Positions 8,324 to 16,439 of a stretch of DNA of 64,000 nt are shown here, in pieces (within the stretch, counting starts at the first letter, position 1; the number at the start of each line of letters is the position of its first letter). Position numbers and translations under genes: made by a program. Origin of the DNA: Leeuwenhoekiella sp. (GTDB lineage: Bacteria; Bacteroidota; Bacteroidia; Flavobacteriales; Flavobacteriaceae); contig PAPI01000019.1 in the NCBI GenBank assembly GCA_002708845.1, positions 124,001 through 188,000 on the forward strand, in the 5' to 3' direction. The notes beneath the pieces were generated by a model that did not search any database, was not told the DNA's origin, and saw nothing but the letters and a program-made list of their open reading frames with translations.

Positions 8324-8921
8324 TCTAAACAAAGCCTATTGGGAATCGCGTTATCAGCAATCTCAAACGGGTTGGGATATTGGCTATGCCGCTCCTGCCC
8401 TGATTGAATATGCTAATCAACTCCCATCAAAAGATCTGCGTATTTTGATCCCCGGAGCCGGTTTTGGTCACGAGGCTCAGGCACTTTTAAATGAGGGATT
8501 CAATAATATAACGGTAATTGATCTTTCCGGCGCTGCTTTACAAGATTTACAGAAACGTATTCCTGCTACAGACTGCTTAAAAATGATTGAAGGCGATTTC
8601 TTTGAGCATTTAGGTACGTATGACCTCATCCTCGAGCAAACCTTTTTCTGTGCTTTAGACCCTAAACTTCGACCCAAATATGCCAGCCACGCGTATAACC
8701 TGCTGGCTTCGGGCGGAAAACTCGCTGGTTTGTTTTTTGATTTTCCGCTTAGTGATCAGGGGCCTCCATTTGGCGGTAGCGCAAAGGAATACCGGGATTT
8801 GTTTTCAGAATACTTCCACATAAAAACGCTGGAACGCAGTTATAATTCCATAAAACCCCGGGCAGGAAAAGAACTCTTCGCTATCTTTGAAAAATCGGAA
8901 ACCTTTAACGACAGTCTATGA
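8301..8921 (+). CDS. TPMT-family SAM-dependent methyltransferase
   Basis: This 206-residue protein resembles the thiopurine-S-methyltransferase-like class: NKAYWESRYQQSQTGWDIGYAAPAL at the N-terminus, the SAM-binding glycine motif ILIPGAGFGHEAQ, the acidic motif-II VIDLSG, and a C-terminal GPPFGGSAKEY segment. The substrate is unknown; related enzymes methylate thiols, halides or small hydrophobic compounds. ATG 8301 is chosen over 8286 because it gives the usual N-terminus; it overlaps the S4 gene by 23 bases. The stop overlaps the next ATG as ATGA. Confidence 0.82.
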   Translation: MTTSLKTNLNKAYWESRYQQSQTGWDIGYAAPALIEYANQLPSKDLRILIPGAGFGHEAQALLNEGFNNITVIDLSGAALQDLQKRIPATDCLKMIEGDFFEHLGTYDLILEQTFFCALDPKLRPKYASHAYNLLASGGKLAGLFFDFPLSDQGPPFGGSAKEYRDLFSEYFHIKTLERSYNSIKPRAGKELFAIFEKSETFNDSL

Positions 8922-9421
8922 AAACGGCCGTACAAACAATTCTTACTCACGAGGATATTCAACATAAAATACGCCGCATCGCCTATCAAATATATGAAAG
9001 CAATGTTGACGAAAACGAGATTATTCTTGCGGGTGTTGCCTTAAACGGTTATGCCATTGCCGAGCGCCTCAAGCCTATTCTTGAAGAGATTTCAGATATT
9101 AAGTGTACGCTGTGTCGGGTTACAATGAATAAAACCGCACCCCAGGGTACTGTTCAAACTTCACTTGATACAGCAGCTTACGCTAATAAATCTTTGGTTC
9201 TTATAGACGATGTGCTCAACTCCGGTACCACGCTCATTTACGGCGTGAAGCATTTTCTGGATGTCCCATTGAAACAGTTTAAAACTGCTGTACTGGTAAA
9301 CCGAAACCATAAAAAATACCCGGTTAAGGCCGATTATAAAGGTATTTCGTTAAGCACTTCGCTTCAAGAGCGGGTTAAAGTACGTTTTAAGCCCGAAGGA
9401 GATTATGCTATTTTAGAATAG
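8918..9421 (+). CDS. Phosphoribosyltransferase family protein (PyrR-like)
   Basis: This 167-residue type I phosphoribosyltransferase has the PRPP-binding loop VLIDDVLNSGTTL at about residues 94-106 and the flexible-loop segment TMNKTAPQGTVQTSL. PyrR and hypoxanthine phosphoribosyltransferases share this layout. The N-terminal LTHEDIQHKIRRIAYQIYE is PyrR-like, but no pyrimidine genes or pyr attenuator lie near, so the name is not transferred. Translation is coupled to the methyltransferase by ATGA. The 3' end overlaps convergent aroK by nine bases. Confidence 0.8.
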   Translation: MKTAVQTILTHEDIQHKIRRIAYQIYESNVDENEIILAGVALNGYAIAERLKPILEEISDIKCTLCRVTMNKTAPQGTVQTSLDTAAYANKSLVLIDDVLNSGTTLIYGVKHFLDVPLKQFKTAVLVNRNHKKYPVKADYKGISLSTSLQERVKVRFKPEGDYAILE

Positions 9422-9931
9422 AGCTGACTCCAATGAAAGCAGGGACTCTTCCTGTGTTTGACCTTGAGTGCGCAGCATTACATCTGCCTGATTGTAATAA
9501 AAGCTACGCTCAAATAGATGCTTGCGTACAAACTCCTCAAGCTTCTCCGGGCTGTCCTGATGTTTTAAAACAGGCCTGTAATCACGCTGTTTCCACAATC
9601 GGGCTGTCAACTCTTCAACCGGTACGTTGATGTAAACCGTAGTACCTGGCGCTTCATTAATACGTTGCATTGCGTTTCCATAGCAAGGCGTTCCTCCTCC
9701 AAGACTTATTATAGCGTCCTGCTCCTCGTTTAAGAGCTCATCCAGATATTTGGACTCCTGCTTTCTAAAGTAGATTTCTCCTTTATTTTCAAAAATATCA
9801 GGTATAGACCTTTGTTCCTGCTCCTCAAGGTATGCGTCAAAATCGATAAACCTTAAGTTCTTTTTTTGTGCCAAAGCGCTACCTAAAGTAGATTTTCCGC
9901 AGCCCATGTAGCCCATCAAATAGATTTTCAT
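9413..9931 (-). CDS. aroK: Shikimate kinase
   Basis: Shikimate kinase phosphorylates shikimate at the 3-hydroxyl in the chorismate pathway. The 172-residue protein has Walker A GYMGCGKSTLG (residues 8-18), the substrate Asp in IDFDAYLEEQEQRSIPDIFENKGEIYFRKQE, the LGGGTPCY substrate loop, and the lid region RDYRPVL. Length and motif order are typical. It stands alone, convergent with the phosphoribosyltransferase gene, with a TAAATTTG box 52 bases upstream. Confidence 0.96.
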   Translation of the reverse strand: MKIYLMGYMGCGKSTLGSALAQKKNLRFIDFDAYLEEQEQRSIPDIFENKGEIYFRKQESKYLDELLNEEQDAIISLGGGTPCYGNAMQRINEAPGTTVYINVPVEELTARLWKQRDYRPVLKHQDSPEKLEEFVRKHLFERSFYYNQADVMLRTQGQTQEESLLSLESALF

Positions 9932-9983
9932 ACTGGAATTATTCTGATTTTCAGAGACCTAAATATTCTCTGAATAATTTCTT

Positions 9984-9991
9984 CAAATTTA
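9984..9991 (-). promoter_or_regulatory. Putative -7 box of aroK
   Basis: TAAATTTG on the minus strand lies about 52 bases before the ATG. No TTG -33 element was found. Confidence 0.35.
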
Positions 9992-10003
9992 TTATAAAAA
10001 CCC

Positions 10004-10035
10004 TTGGGCAGAATAAAAAAATGAATGTATATTTG
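10004..10035 (+). promoter_or_regulatory. Promoter of the tRNA pair
   Basis: TTG at 10004-10006, a 21-base spacer, and TATATTTG at 10028-10035 match the Bacteroidota consensus and precede tRNA-Lys by 18 bases. Confidence 0.65.
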
Positions 10036-10053
10036 CAGCCGCATTCAGGGAAA

Positions 10054-10126
10054 GACTTGGTAGCTCAGTTGGCAGAGCATCTCCCTTTTAAGGAGAGGGT
10101 CCTGGGTTCGAGCCCCAGCCAAGTCA
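10054..10126 (+). tRNA. tRNA-Lys (anticodon TTT)
   Basis: The 73-base cloverleaf has acceptor GACTTGG/CCAAGTC, D stem GCTC/GAGC, anticodon stem TCTCC/GGAGA with loop CTTTTAA (anticodon TTT), and T arm CTGGG-TTCGAGC-CCCAG, with discriminator A. CCA is not encoded. Confidence 0.97.
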
Positions 10127-10185
10127 CAAAATAAACCAGATTTATAGTCTGGTTTTGTTTTTTTAAATAGTTTTGAATTAAACGA

Positions 10186-10268
10186 ACCCGGGTGCTGAAA
10201 TTGGTAGACAGGCACGGTTGAGGGCCGTGTGTACTTCGTACGTGTGGGTTCAAGTCCCATCCCGGGTA
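10186..10268 (+). tRNA. tRNA-Leu (anticodon GAG)
   Basis: This 83-base class II tRNA has acceptor ACCCGGG/CCCGGGT, anticodon stem CACGG/CCGTG around TTGAGGG (anticodon GAG), a long variable arm (GTACTTCGTAC), and T arm GTGGG-TTCAAGT-CCCAT. It lies 59 bases after tRNA-Lys and is followed by a terminator, so the two form one unit. Confidence 0.96.
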
Positions 10269-10276
10269 CTACCGAA

Positions 10277-10312
10277 AAACCCCGCAAGTAAACTACTTGC
10301 GGGGTTTGTTTT
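10277..10312 (+). terminator. Terminator of the tRNA pair
   Basis: Stem AAACCCCGCAAGTA / TACTTGCGGGGTTT with a short loop is followed by a T-rich tract (TTTGTTTTTCTT). Confidence 0.9.
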
Positions 10313-10332
10313 TCTTATTTTAAACTAAATTT

Positions 10333-10980
10333 CTAAAACTGCTTAATCGCATCTTCAATTCGGGTATCTCCTTCGATCATTTCAAAGACCGCATTCTGAG
10401 CAACATCGTCATTTAAAACGTGTACCAAGGTGTACGCCACATCGTCTCGGGTGATTTCACCATAATCTACTTTCTTTGAAGCTGTGATCTCACGCGTCCC
10501 AGAATCATTGGTAAGCGAACCCGGCCGTACGATTGTATATTTTAGCCCACTCTTCATCAAATGCTCATCTGCATTTTTCTTGGCTTCCAGATAATGCTGT
10601 AGTTTATCGCTGCTTGACGGGTCATCAGCATTTATGGAGCTAAGCATCACAAATTTTTTAATTCCTGCATTTTTGGAAGCGTCCATCAAGCTTTTTGCGC
10701 CTTCCTGATCTACAGCGGTTGTTTTTTCGGGTCCGGTACTTCCTCCGGAACCGGCTGCAAAAATCACTTTATCGATTCCTTTTACAACCCCAGATAAATC
10801 TTCTTCAAGATCTCCCAGAACCGTATCTATATCCTGAATTTCAAATTGTTTTTGCTGTTCGGCTTTACGCACCATAGCAACAGGATTAAAATATTGGGAT
10901 TCTTTTAGATAGGTGACAATTTTTTTTCCGGTTGTTCCATTAGCACCGGCTACTAAAATATTTTCTTTACTGGTTTCCAT
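10333..10980 (-). CDS. NAD(P)-binding SDR-like protein (NmrA/HSCARG type)
   Basis: This 215-residue atypical short-chain dehydrogenase/reductase has the nucleotide-binding motif ENILVAGANGTTGKKIVTYL at residues 7-26, a VIFAAGSGGSTGPEKTTAVDQEGAKSLMDA segment, and KFVMLSSINADDP followed by YLEAKKNADEHLMKSGLKYTIVRPGSLTND. This pattern is shared by NAD(P)H-sensing and nucleotide-sugar epimerase-like proteins. The YxxxK catalytic pair appears as YLEAK, so catalysis is possible, but the substrate is unknown. It is a single gene between the tRNA pair and trxA. Confidence 0.82.
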   Translation of the reverse strand: METSKENILVAGANGTTGKKIVTYLKESQYFNPVAMVRKAEQQKQFEIQDIDTVLGDLEEDLSGVVKGIDKVIFAAGSGGSTGPEKTTAVDQEGAKSLMDASKNAGIKKFVMLSSINADDPSSSDKLQHYLEAKKNADEHLMKSGLKYTIVRPGSLTNDSGTREITASKKVDYGEITRDDVAYTLVHVLNDDVAQNAVFEMIEGDTRIEDAIKQF

Positions 10981-11121
10981 AATTTATTTTTCTATTAATT
11001 GAAATTAAAGAGATTCAGGCTCATACTAAAGAAGATTAACTACCATTAACGCCCGTTTGCTTCAGAATTAGTATACTATTAAGATGGCGTTAAAGCCTTT
11101 CATCAAAAGAGTGACAACTCC

Positions 11122-11129
11122 TAATTTTG
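11122..11129 (+). promoter_or_regulatory. -7 box of thioredoxin gene; likely leaderless transcript
   Basis: TAATTTTG ends exactly four bases before the ATG at 11134. Because the Bacteroidota start site lies about four to seven bases beyond the box, the transcript would start at or next to the start codon. Confidence 0.5.
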
Positions 11130-11133
11130 TAAT

Positions 11134-11436
11134 ATGAAAACAAGCTTTGGAACTCTTACCGACTCTGACACTCCCGTACTCATCGATTTTTATGCGACCT
11201 GGTGTGGACCCTGTCAAACCCTTGCTCCCATTTTACAGGATGTAAAAGAGGATTTGGGCGAAAAAGTCAAAATTGTCAAAATTGACGTTGACAAAAATCC
11301 TGCTATTGCTCAAAAATTTCAGGTGCGTGGTGTCCCTACCCTGATGCTTTTTAAAAACGGAAAACAACTTTGGCGTCAAAGCGGTGTACTTTCACGTGCT
11401 GACCTGAAACAGGTTGTAGTGCAACACAGCAGTTAA
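11134..11436 (+). CDS. trxA: Thioredoxin
   Basis: This 100-residue thioredoxin has active site WCGPC at about residues 26-30, preceded by VLIDFYAT, the buried KIVKIDVDKNP segment, and the cis-proline motif RGVPTLMLFKNGKQLWRQSG. It reduces disulfides in cytoplasmic proteins. The start is firm because the next ATG would remove the first strand. It probably shares a message with the membrane-protein gene 28 bases downstream. Confidence 0.95.
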   Translation: MKTSFGTLTDSDTPVLIDFYATWCGPCQTLAPILQDVKEDLGEKVKIVKIDVDKNPAIAQKFQVRGVPTLMLFKNGKQLWRQSGVLSRADLKQVVVQHSS

Positions 11437-11464
11437 ATCATAAAACATCACTCATCCTGAAGCT

Positions 11465-11872
11465 ATGAATTTAGAAATCTGGCGTTTACTTTTTGACTTT
11501 GGGATGGTTGTTTTAATCTGGCTGGTGCAGCTGGTTATTTATCCGGGACTTTGCTATTACAGCACTTCTGATGTAGTAAACTGGCATCAGAAATATACTC
11601 CGCGTGTTTCTTATGTGGTTATGCCCTTAATGGTAGGGCAATTGGTTATTGCCATCATACAGGTGACCAAAAGTGCCGAATTATATACTGTTTTTAGCCT
11701 AAGCGCTGTACTTATCCTATGGCTTTCTACTTTTATACAATTTGTACCCCTGCATTCTAAAATTTCCCAAAGTCAGAACTGTGACGGAATTCCACAAAAA
11801 CTCGTAAAACGCAACTGGCTGAGAACCATTTTATGGACATTAGTCTTTTTCTGGAGTTTATATTTCATTTAG
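11465..11872 (+). CDS. Conserved four-helix membrane protein of unknown function
   Basis: This 135-residue integral membrane protein has four hydrophobic segments at about residues 8-32, 50-68, 75-93 and 119-134. Polar residues are conserved-looking between them (NWHQKYTPRVSYVVMP between helices 1 and 2, HSKISQSQN after helix 3). I do not recognise a named family with certainty. It follows trxA by 28 bases and ends 15 bases from the convergent helicase gene. A link to thioredoxin is suggested only by position. Confidence 0.7.
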   Translation: MNLEIWRLLFDFGMVVLIWLVQLVIYPGLCYYSTSDVVNWHQKYTPRVSYVVMPLMVGQLVIAIIQVTKSAELYTVFSLSAVLILWLSTFIQFVPLHSKISQSQNCDGIPQKLVKRNWLRTILWTLVFFWSLYFI

Positions 11873-11887
11873 ATTTTAGTTTGCGTA

Positions 11888-13006
11888 TTATCTCGCTTTC
11901 ACCTCAATCATTGCCAGTTCCAATGCTTTCTCATATTTGCGCAGGGTTCGCAGTTCTTTGGTATTAACCAGAGCCAATGAAAGACCTTCCTTTCCCGCAC
12001 GTGCGGTACGACCACTTCTATGTGTGTAATAAGCTTCCTGATCTGGCATTTCATAATGAATGACAAAAGAAAGATCTTCAACATCAATACCCCGGGCCGC
12101 AATATCAGTCGCAACCAAAATGCGCAGGTTTTCATTTTTAAAGGCGCGCATGGTTTTATCACGTTCTTTTTGCAACATATTTCCCTGTAAGGCTTCGGCA
12201 GCACAGTTTTTAGCCTGTAATTGTTTGGCAAGCTTAGATGCTGCTGCTTTGGTTCGGCAAAAAATGATACCGCGCTCTTCTTTTCGGCTTCTTAAAAAAT
12301 CAAGCAAAACAGGAAGCTTGTCGCTATCATCACAAATAATAAACTGGTGTTCAATTTTTTTATTGACCACATCACGACTTACCTGAATGCGATGGGCATC
12401 TTCAGCCATATGTTGATTAACGATCTGTCTTATTCCAAACGGCATCGTTGCCGAAAAAAGCCATTTGTTACGGATTTGATTCAGTTGGGTAAGAATCGCA
12501 TCAAGCTGATCTTTAAAACCCATACTCAGCATCTCATCAGCCTCATCCAATACTACCGTATCAACGTGTGACAGATCTATAGCTTTACGCCCAAGCAAAT
12601 CAATCAATCTGCCCGGCGTAGCTACCACAATATGCGTAGGCCTGCTCAGATTCTTAATTTGAATGTCTATTTTCTCACCTCCGTAAACGGCTTCGGTGAA
12701 AATTTTATCGGTGTATTTGGTGAATTTAAAAAGTTGCTTGGCCACCTGCTGACTCAGTTCGCGAGTTGGACACAGAATAAGAGCCTGTATCTGCTTTTTT
12801 TTAGGATTAATACGTTCAAGGATTGGCAAACCATAAGCTGCGGTCTTTCCGGTACCGGTCTGAGCCTGACCAACCAAATGAACATCTCCAGAAAGCAAAA
12901 GCGGAATTACCTGCTCCTGAATTGGCGTAGGTTCAACAATGCCCAGTTCATTGAGTCCTTGAATAAGCTTGCCCGATAAGCCCAAATCTTTAAAACGAAT
13001 TGCCAT
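11888..13006 (-). CDS. DEAD-box ATP-dependent RNA helicase
   Basis: This 372-residue protein consists only of the helicase core: Q motif (FKDLGLSGKLIQGLNELGIVEPTPIQ), Walker A AQTGTGKTAAYG, PTRELSQQ, TPGRLID, VLDEADEML, SAT, the C-terminal RGIIFCRTKAAASKLA, DIAARGIDV and HRSGRTARAG. It unwinds RNA duplexes, for example in ribosome assembly or mRNA decay. It ends soon after motif VI, without the basic or DbpA-type tail found in many homologues, so RNA specificity is unclear. It is transcribed alone from a TACCTTTG box. Confidence 0.93.
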   Translation of the reverse strand: MAIRFKDLGLSGKLIQGLNELGIVEPTPIQEQVIPLLLSGDVHLVGQAQTGTGKTAAYGLPILERINPKKKQIQALILCPTRELSQQVAKQLFKFTKYTDKIFTEAVYGGEKIDIQIKNLSRPTHIVVATPGRLIDLLGRKAIDLSHVDTVVLDEADEMLSMGFKDQLDAILTQLNQIRNKWLFSATMPFGIRQIVNQHMAEDAHRIQVSRDVVNKKIEHQFIICDDSDKLPVLLDFLRSRKEERGIIFCRTKAAASKLAKQLQAKNCAAEALQGNMLQKERDKTMRAFKNENLRILVATDIAARGIDVEDLSFVIHYEMPDQEAYYTHRSGRTARAGKEGLSLALVNTKELRTLRKYEKALELAMIEVKAR

Positions 13007-13023
13007 AATATGTGTTTAAGCGG

Positions 13024-13031
13024 CAAAGGTA
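13024..13031 (-). promoter_or_regulatory. Putative -7 box of the DEAD-box helicase gene
   Basis: TACCTTTG on the minus strand ends 17 bases before the ATG at 13006. Confidence 0.5.
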
Positions 13032-13115
13032 CATATCAATGGCTAGTAACCCGCATAAACTTCAAGTTCACCTCGATAAAATTCAATTAAACTTTTAACT
13101 TTAGGAGAAAAAGAA

Positions 13116-13973
13116 ATGATTCGACTTATACTGTTTACAATTGCAGGATTTTTAAGTCTGCAAATAAGCGGCCAGGATAAACCCGCCTACCGCATATTTG
13201 ATGCTAATGGTAACCCCATTTCGTATAGCGTAATGCTAGACAGCCTAAAAACACAGGCTGATGTTATACTCTTTGGCGAACTGCACAATAACCCTATCGC
13301 CCACTGGCTTGAACTGGAGCTTGCTAAAGACCTCTCAGCTAGCCGCAACCTCACTTTGGGAGCCGAAATGATAGAAACCGATAATCAGGAAGCTCTAAGC
13401 CTATATCTCAAAGACAGTATTGATTATAAACAATTAAGCGAACGAGCTCGTTTATGGAACAATCATAAAACCGACTACCAGCCGCTTGTTACGTTTGCAA
13501 AACAAAACAAGACAGACTTTATCGCTACTAATGTACCCCGTCGCTATGCTGCACAGGTTCATCAGCATGGTCTTGAAACTTTAGACAGTATAGCTCCCGA
13601 GGAGAAGCAGTGGATCGCGCCTTTGCCTATTGCTTTTGATGCTGATTTACCCCGATATCAGGAAATCTTAAAAATGATGGGCGATCATGGCAGTCCCAAA
13701 CTGGTGATGGCACAAGCACTTAAAGATGCTACGATGGCGCACTCTATATTGCAAAACCGTGGAGAAAACGGATTGTTTCTTCATTTTAATGGAGCGTTCC
13801 ACAGCGATTTTCACGAAGGAATTCTTTGGTATTTAAAGCTTCAACAGCCTGATCTCAATTATTTTACGCTGAGTACAGTTCTTCAAGACGAACTTTTTAA
13901 TCTGGATGATGAGCACCTCAATCGCGCTGATTTTATTATCGTAGTGGACGCAGATATGACTTCTACCTACTAA
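13116..13973 (+). CDS. ChaN-family (Tiki/EreA-like fold) secreted protein
   Basis: This 285-residue exported protein has a signal peptide (MIRLILFTIAGFLSLQISGQ). It matches the ChaN family: the GExH-type motif VILFGELHNNPIAHWLELELAKDL, LTLGAEMIETDNQ, TDFIATNVPRRYAAQVHQ and LFLHFNGAFHSDFHEGI. ChaN of Campylobacter binds heme and is implicated in iron uptake; other members of the fold are metalloproteases. No lipobox Cys is seen, so it is probably periplasmic. AGGAGA lies upstream of the ATG. It is a stand-alone gene with no iron-uptake neighbour. Confidence 0.8.
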   Translation: MIRLILFTIAGFLSLQISGQDKPAYRIFDANGNPISYSVMLDSLKTQADVILFGELHNNPIAHWLELELAKDLSASRNLTLGAEMIETDNQEALSLYLKDSIDYKQLSERARLWNNHKTDYQPLVTFAKQNKTDFIATNVPRRYAAQVHQHGLETLDSIAPEEKQWIAPLPIAFDADLPRYQEILKMMGDHGSPKLVMAQALKDATMAHSILQNRGENGLFLHFNGAFHSDFHEGILWYLKLQQPDLNYFTLSTVLQDELFNLDDEHLNRADFIIVVDADMTSTY

Positions 13974-14065
13974 ACTGTTGATTTCGTGCTTATGAAGCAA
14001 CTCCTACACTACAACGATTTCGGTTAAATTTTTTATAAGAACCGATAGAATGATAGTAATACTAC

Positions 14066-14073
14066 TATTTTTG
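14066..14073 (+). promoter_or_regulatory. Putative -7 box of the TetR-ABC-HlyD-TolC operon
   Basis: TATTTTTG ends 18 bases before the TetR-gene ATG; no convincing TTG -33 element. Because the regulator is the first gene, autoregulation at this site is likely. Confidence 0.45.
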
Positions 14074-14091
14074 CGTTTAAAATAATCAGGT

Positions 14092-14766
14092 ATGGATGCA
14101 TTACTTAAAAATCTGAAAATTTCGATCAACGAAAGTATTTTTCTGAAAGATCCCGAGTCCTCTGATTTAGGCAAGCGAATTGTTAAACACGGAATCATAT
14201 TAATCAATGAACTGGGCTTTGACAATTTCACCTTCAAAAAACTGGCAGCGCATATTGAATCTACCGAAAGTTCTATATACCGCTATTTTGAGAACAAACA
14301 TAAATTTCTAATCTACCTGACATCATGGTATTGGGGTTGGAAGGAATATCAGCTGGTTTTTGCCACCAACAATCTTACCGATCCTGTTGAAACCCTGTTA
14401 AAGGCCATTGAGATCGTTACCCGCGAAGTTGAAGAAGACCAGTCTTTTAACCACATTAACGAAGTTATTCTCAATAAAATTGTAATTAACGAGTATTCCA
14501 AATCCTACCTTACCAAGGAGGTAGATGATGAAAATAAGGATGGCTATTTTGCTATTTACAAACGGCTTTCAAACCGTATCAAAAAAATGATTTCAGATGT
14601 TGACTCCTCATACCCCTACCCTGCAAGTCTGGCTAGCACCATTCTTGCAGACTCGCTGCATCATCATTTTTTAAAGAATCATTTTTCCTCGCTTACAGAA
14701 TGTGACGATGAGACTTCACCTTCTCATTATTTCAAGCATCTAATTCTAAACCTACTTAAATTTTAA
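14092..14766 (+). CDS. TetR/AcrR-family transcriptional regulator
   Basis: This 224-residue protein has an N-terminal helix-turn-helix at about residues 25-75 (GKRIVKHGIILINELGFDNFTFKKLAAHIESTESSIYRYFENKHKFLIYL), the TetR DNA-binding pattern. The rest is an all-helical ligand domain, rich in Trp near YLTSWYWGWKEYQL. It is the first gene of a four-gene operon with an ABC exporter, adaptor and outer-membrane factor, so it most likely represses that exporter in response to its substrate. The ligand is unknown. Confidence 0.85.
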   Translation: MDALLKNLKISINESIFLKDPESSDLGKRIVKHGIILINELGFDNFTFKKLAAHIESTESSIYRYFENKHKFLIYLTSWYWGWKEYQLVFATNNLTDPVETLLKAIEIVTREVEEDQSFNHINEVILNKIVINEYSKSYLTKEVDDENKDGYFAIYKRLSNRIKKMISDVDSSYPYPASLASTILADSLHHHFLKNHFSSLTECDDETSPSHYFKHLILNLLKF

Positions 14767-14769
14767 TAT

Positions 14770-16434
14770 ATGGCTAAAGAAGTTCTATCAGCCTGGCAAC
14801 GTTTCATGGGCCTTTTGAAACTCGAGAAGAAAGACTTTTTGCAAGTCTTGTATTATGCCATATTTGCCGGTATAGTAAGCCTCTCGCTTCCACTGGGAAT
14901 ACAGGCTATTGTAAACCTCATACAAGGTGCACAAATCAGCACCTCGTGGATTGTTCTTGTGGTTTTAGTGACTCTCGGTGTTGCTTTTGTAGGTGCGCTT
15001 CAGGTTATGCAGATCCGTATAGTTGAAAACCTGCAACAAAAGATATTTATGAGGGCCTCTTTTGAATTCACTTACCGGTTTCCTAAAATCAAAATGAGTG
15101 AGCTCAACCGGTATTATCCACCCGAATTGGCAAACCGCTTTTTTGACGTACTTACCGTTCAAAAGTCTCTGTTCAAGCTCGTACTTGACTTTCCTGCGGC
15201 TTTGGTACAAATTATTTTTGGACTTATTCTCCTGTCTTTTTACCACCCTTTCTTCATTTTTTATGGAGTTTTGTTGGTTTTGCTCATTTACCTGGTTTTT
15301 AAATTCACCGGTAATACCGGCCTGCAAACCAGTCTTACCGAATCTAAATACAAATACAAAATCGCTCACTGGATTCAGGAAATAGCCCGCACATTAGTGA
15401 GTTTTAAACTTTCGGGAAAGACGAGCCTGGCCTTACAAAAAAATGATGCTTTGGTTAACGATTATCTGGACGCTCGTGAAAGTCACTTTAGAATTTTACG
15501 TATTCAGTTTATCCAAATGATTGGTTTTAAAGTACTGGTGACTGCCGGACTATTACTTATAGGTGGTATTCTTGTACTTAACCAGCAAATGAATATTGGC
15601 CAGTTTGTGGCTGCGGAAATTATTATCCTGCTCATCATCAACTCGGTTGAAAAATTAATTCTGGGTCTGGAGAACTTTTATGATTTGCTTACTGCGCTTG
15701 AAAAAATAGGCCAGGTCGTAGATAAAGAATTGGAGTCTCAGGAACTTTCTAAACCTTTTGAACCTAACCAAAACATCGGTATTGAATTGAAGGACGTGAG
15801 TTATAAAGACCCTCACGATGACAAAAAAATACTTAAAGACATTAATTTTAAAGTTAGTCCCGGAGAGCGCGTTCTCATTTTGGGTAAAAATGGCTCAGGT
15901 AAATCTACATTGCTTAAAATCATTGCAGGCATTCTGGAACCTACCTCCGGCTCTTTTTACATCAATGAAAAGTCCCTAAAAGGCATAAACCTGAATCATT
16001 ACCGCTCATTCTTAGGCCAATCGCTCCCCGAGGAAACACCATTTGAGGGAACCATCAGAGACAACATTACTTTTGGAGACACTTCTATCCCACTTGATGA
16101 TATTGACTGGGCTATAGAAAAGGTAGGCTTACGGGATTTTGTCAAAGAACAATCTAAAGGTCTGGACAGCCTTATCTATCCGGAAGGGCAACGCATGTCA
16201 CGCACCATTGGTAAGAAAATTGTCCTGGCACGAAGCATTGTTCGCAAGCCTAAACTCTTAATCTTAAAAGAACCTTTAGACAAGTTTAGCAAAGATGAAA
16301 AAGAACGCATTGCCAATTTCCTTTTTGATAAATCAAACCCCTGGGCCATCATTGTTGCCAGTCAGGATGAGGCCTGGCAAAACTGTTGCGAGCGCACAGT
16401 AGTTTTAGAAAACGGTAGAATATCCCAAAATTAA
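14770..16434 (+). CDS. ABC exporter (fused membrane and ATPase domains) with degenerate ATPase motifs
   Basis: This 554-residue half-transporter has a six-helix membrane domain at about residues 20-310 and a nucleotide-binding domain from 330. Walker A is intact (ILGKNGSGKST, around 371-379) and a Q-loop Gln is present (FLGQSLPEE). The LSGGQ signature position reads MSRTI (around 476), Walker B reads LLILKEPL with Lys500 in place of Asp, and the H-loop reads VASQDEA with Gln instead of His. The reading frame is intact, so it is not a pseudogene. It resembles peptidase-free type I secretion ABC proteins. It starts three bases after the TetR stop and is followed by HlyD and TolC partners, with which it should form a tripartite envelope-spanning system. 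Confidence 0.85.
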   Translation: MAKEVLSAWQRFMGLLKLEKKDFLQVLYYAIFAGIVSLSLPLGIQAIVNLIQGAQISTSWIVLVVLVTLGVAFVGALQVMQIRIVENLQQKIFMRASFEFTYRFPKIKMSELNRYYPPELANRFFDVLTVQKSLFKLVLDFPAALVQIIFGLILLSFYHPFFIFYGVLLVLLIYLVFKFTGNTGLQTSLTESKYKYKIAHWIQEIARTLVSFKLSGKTSLALQKNDALVNDYLDARESHFRILRIQFIQMIGFKVLVTAGLLLIGGILVLNQQMNIGQFVAAEIIILLIINSVEKLILGLENFYDLLTALEKIGQVVDKELESQELSKPFEPNQNIGIELKDVSYKDPHDDKKILKDINFKVSPGERVLILGKNGSGKSTLLKIIAGILEPTSGSFYINEKSLKGINLNHYRSFLGQSLPEETPFEGTIRDNITFGDTSIPLDDIDWAIEKVGLRDFVKEQSKGLDSLIYPEGQRMSRTIGKKIVLARSIVRKPKLLILKEPLDKFSKDEKERIANFLFDKSNPWAIIVASQDEAWQNCCERTVVLENGRISQN

Positions 16435-16439
16435 GAGCT

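Noticed and set aside
8918-9421. Naming the phosphoribosyltransferase pyrR
   Set aside because: The fold fits, but no pyrimidine operon or attenuator is near, and other phosphoribosyltransferases share the motifs.
10045-10287. Antisense open frames across the tRNA pair
   Set aside because: Both are complements of the tRNA-Lys and tRNA-Leu genes.
11908-12231. A 107-codon frame inside the DEAD-box helicase gene on the same strand
   Set aside because: It lies wholly within the helicase in another frame and shows no family resemblance; the helicase motifs are unmistakable.
14770-16434. The ABC transporter gene as a pseudogene
   Set aside because: The frame is intact over 554 codons, Walker A is conserved, and tight coupling with both neighbours is kept. 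Motif changes are missense, not frameshifts.
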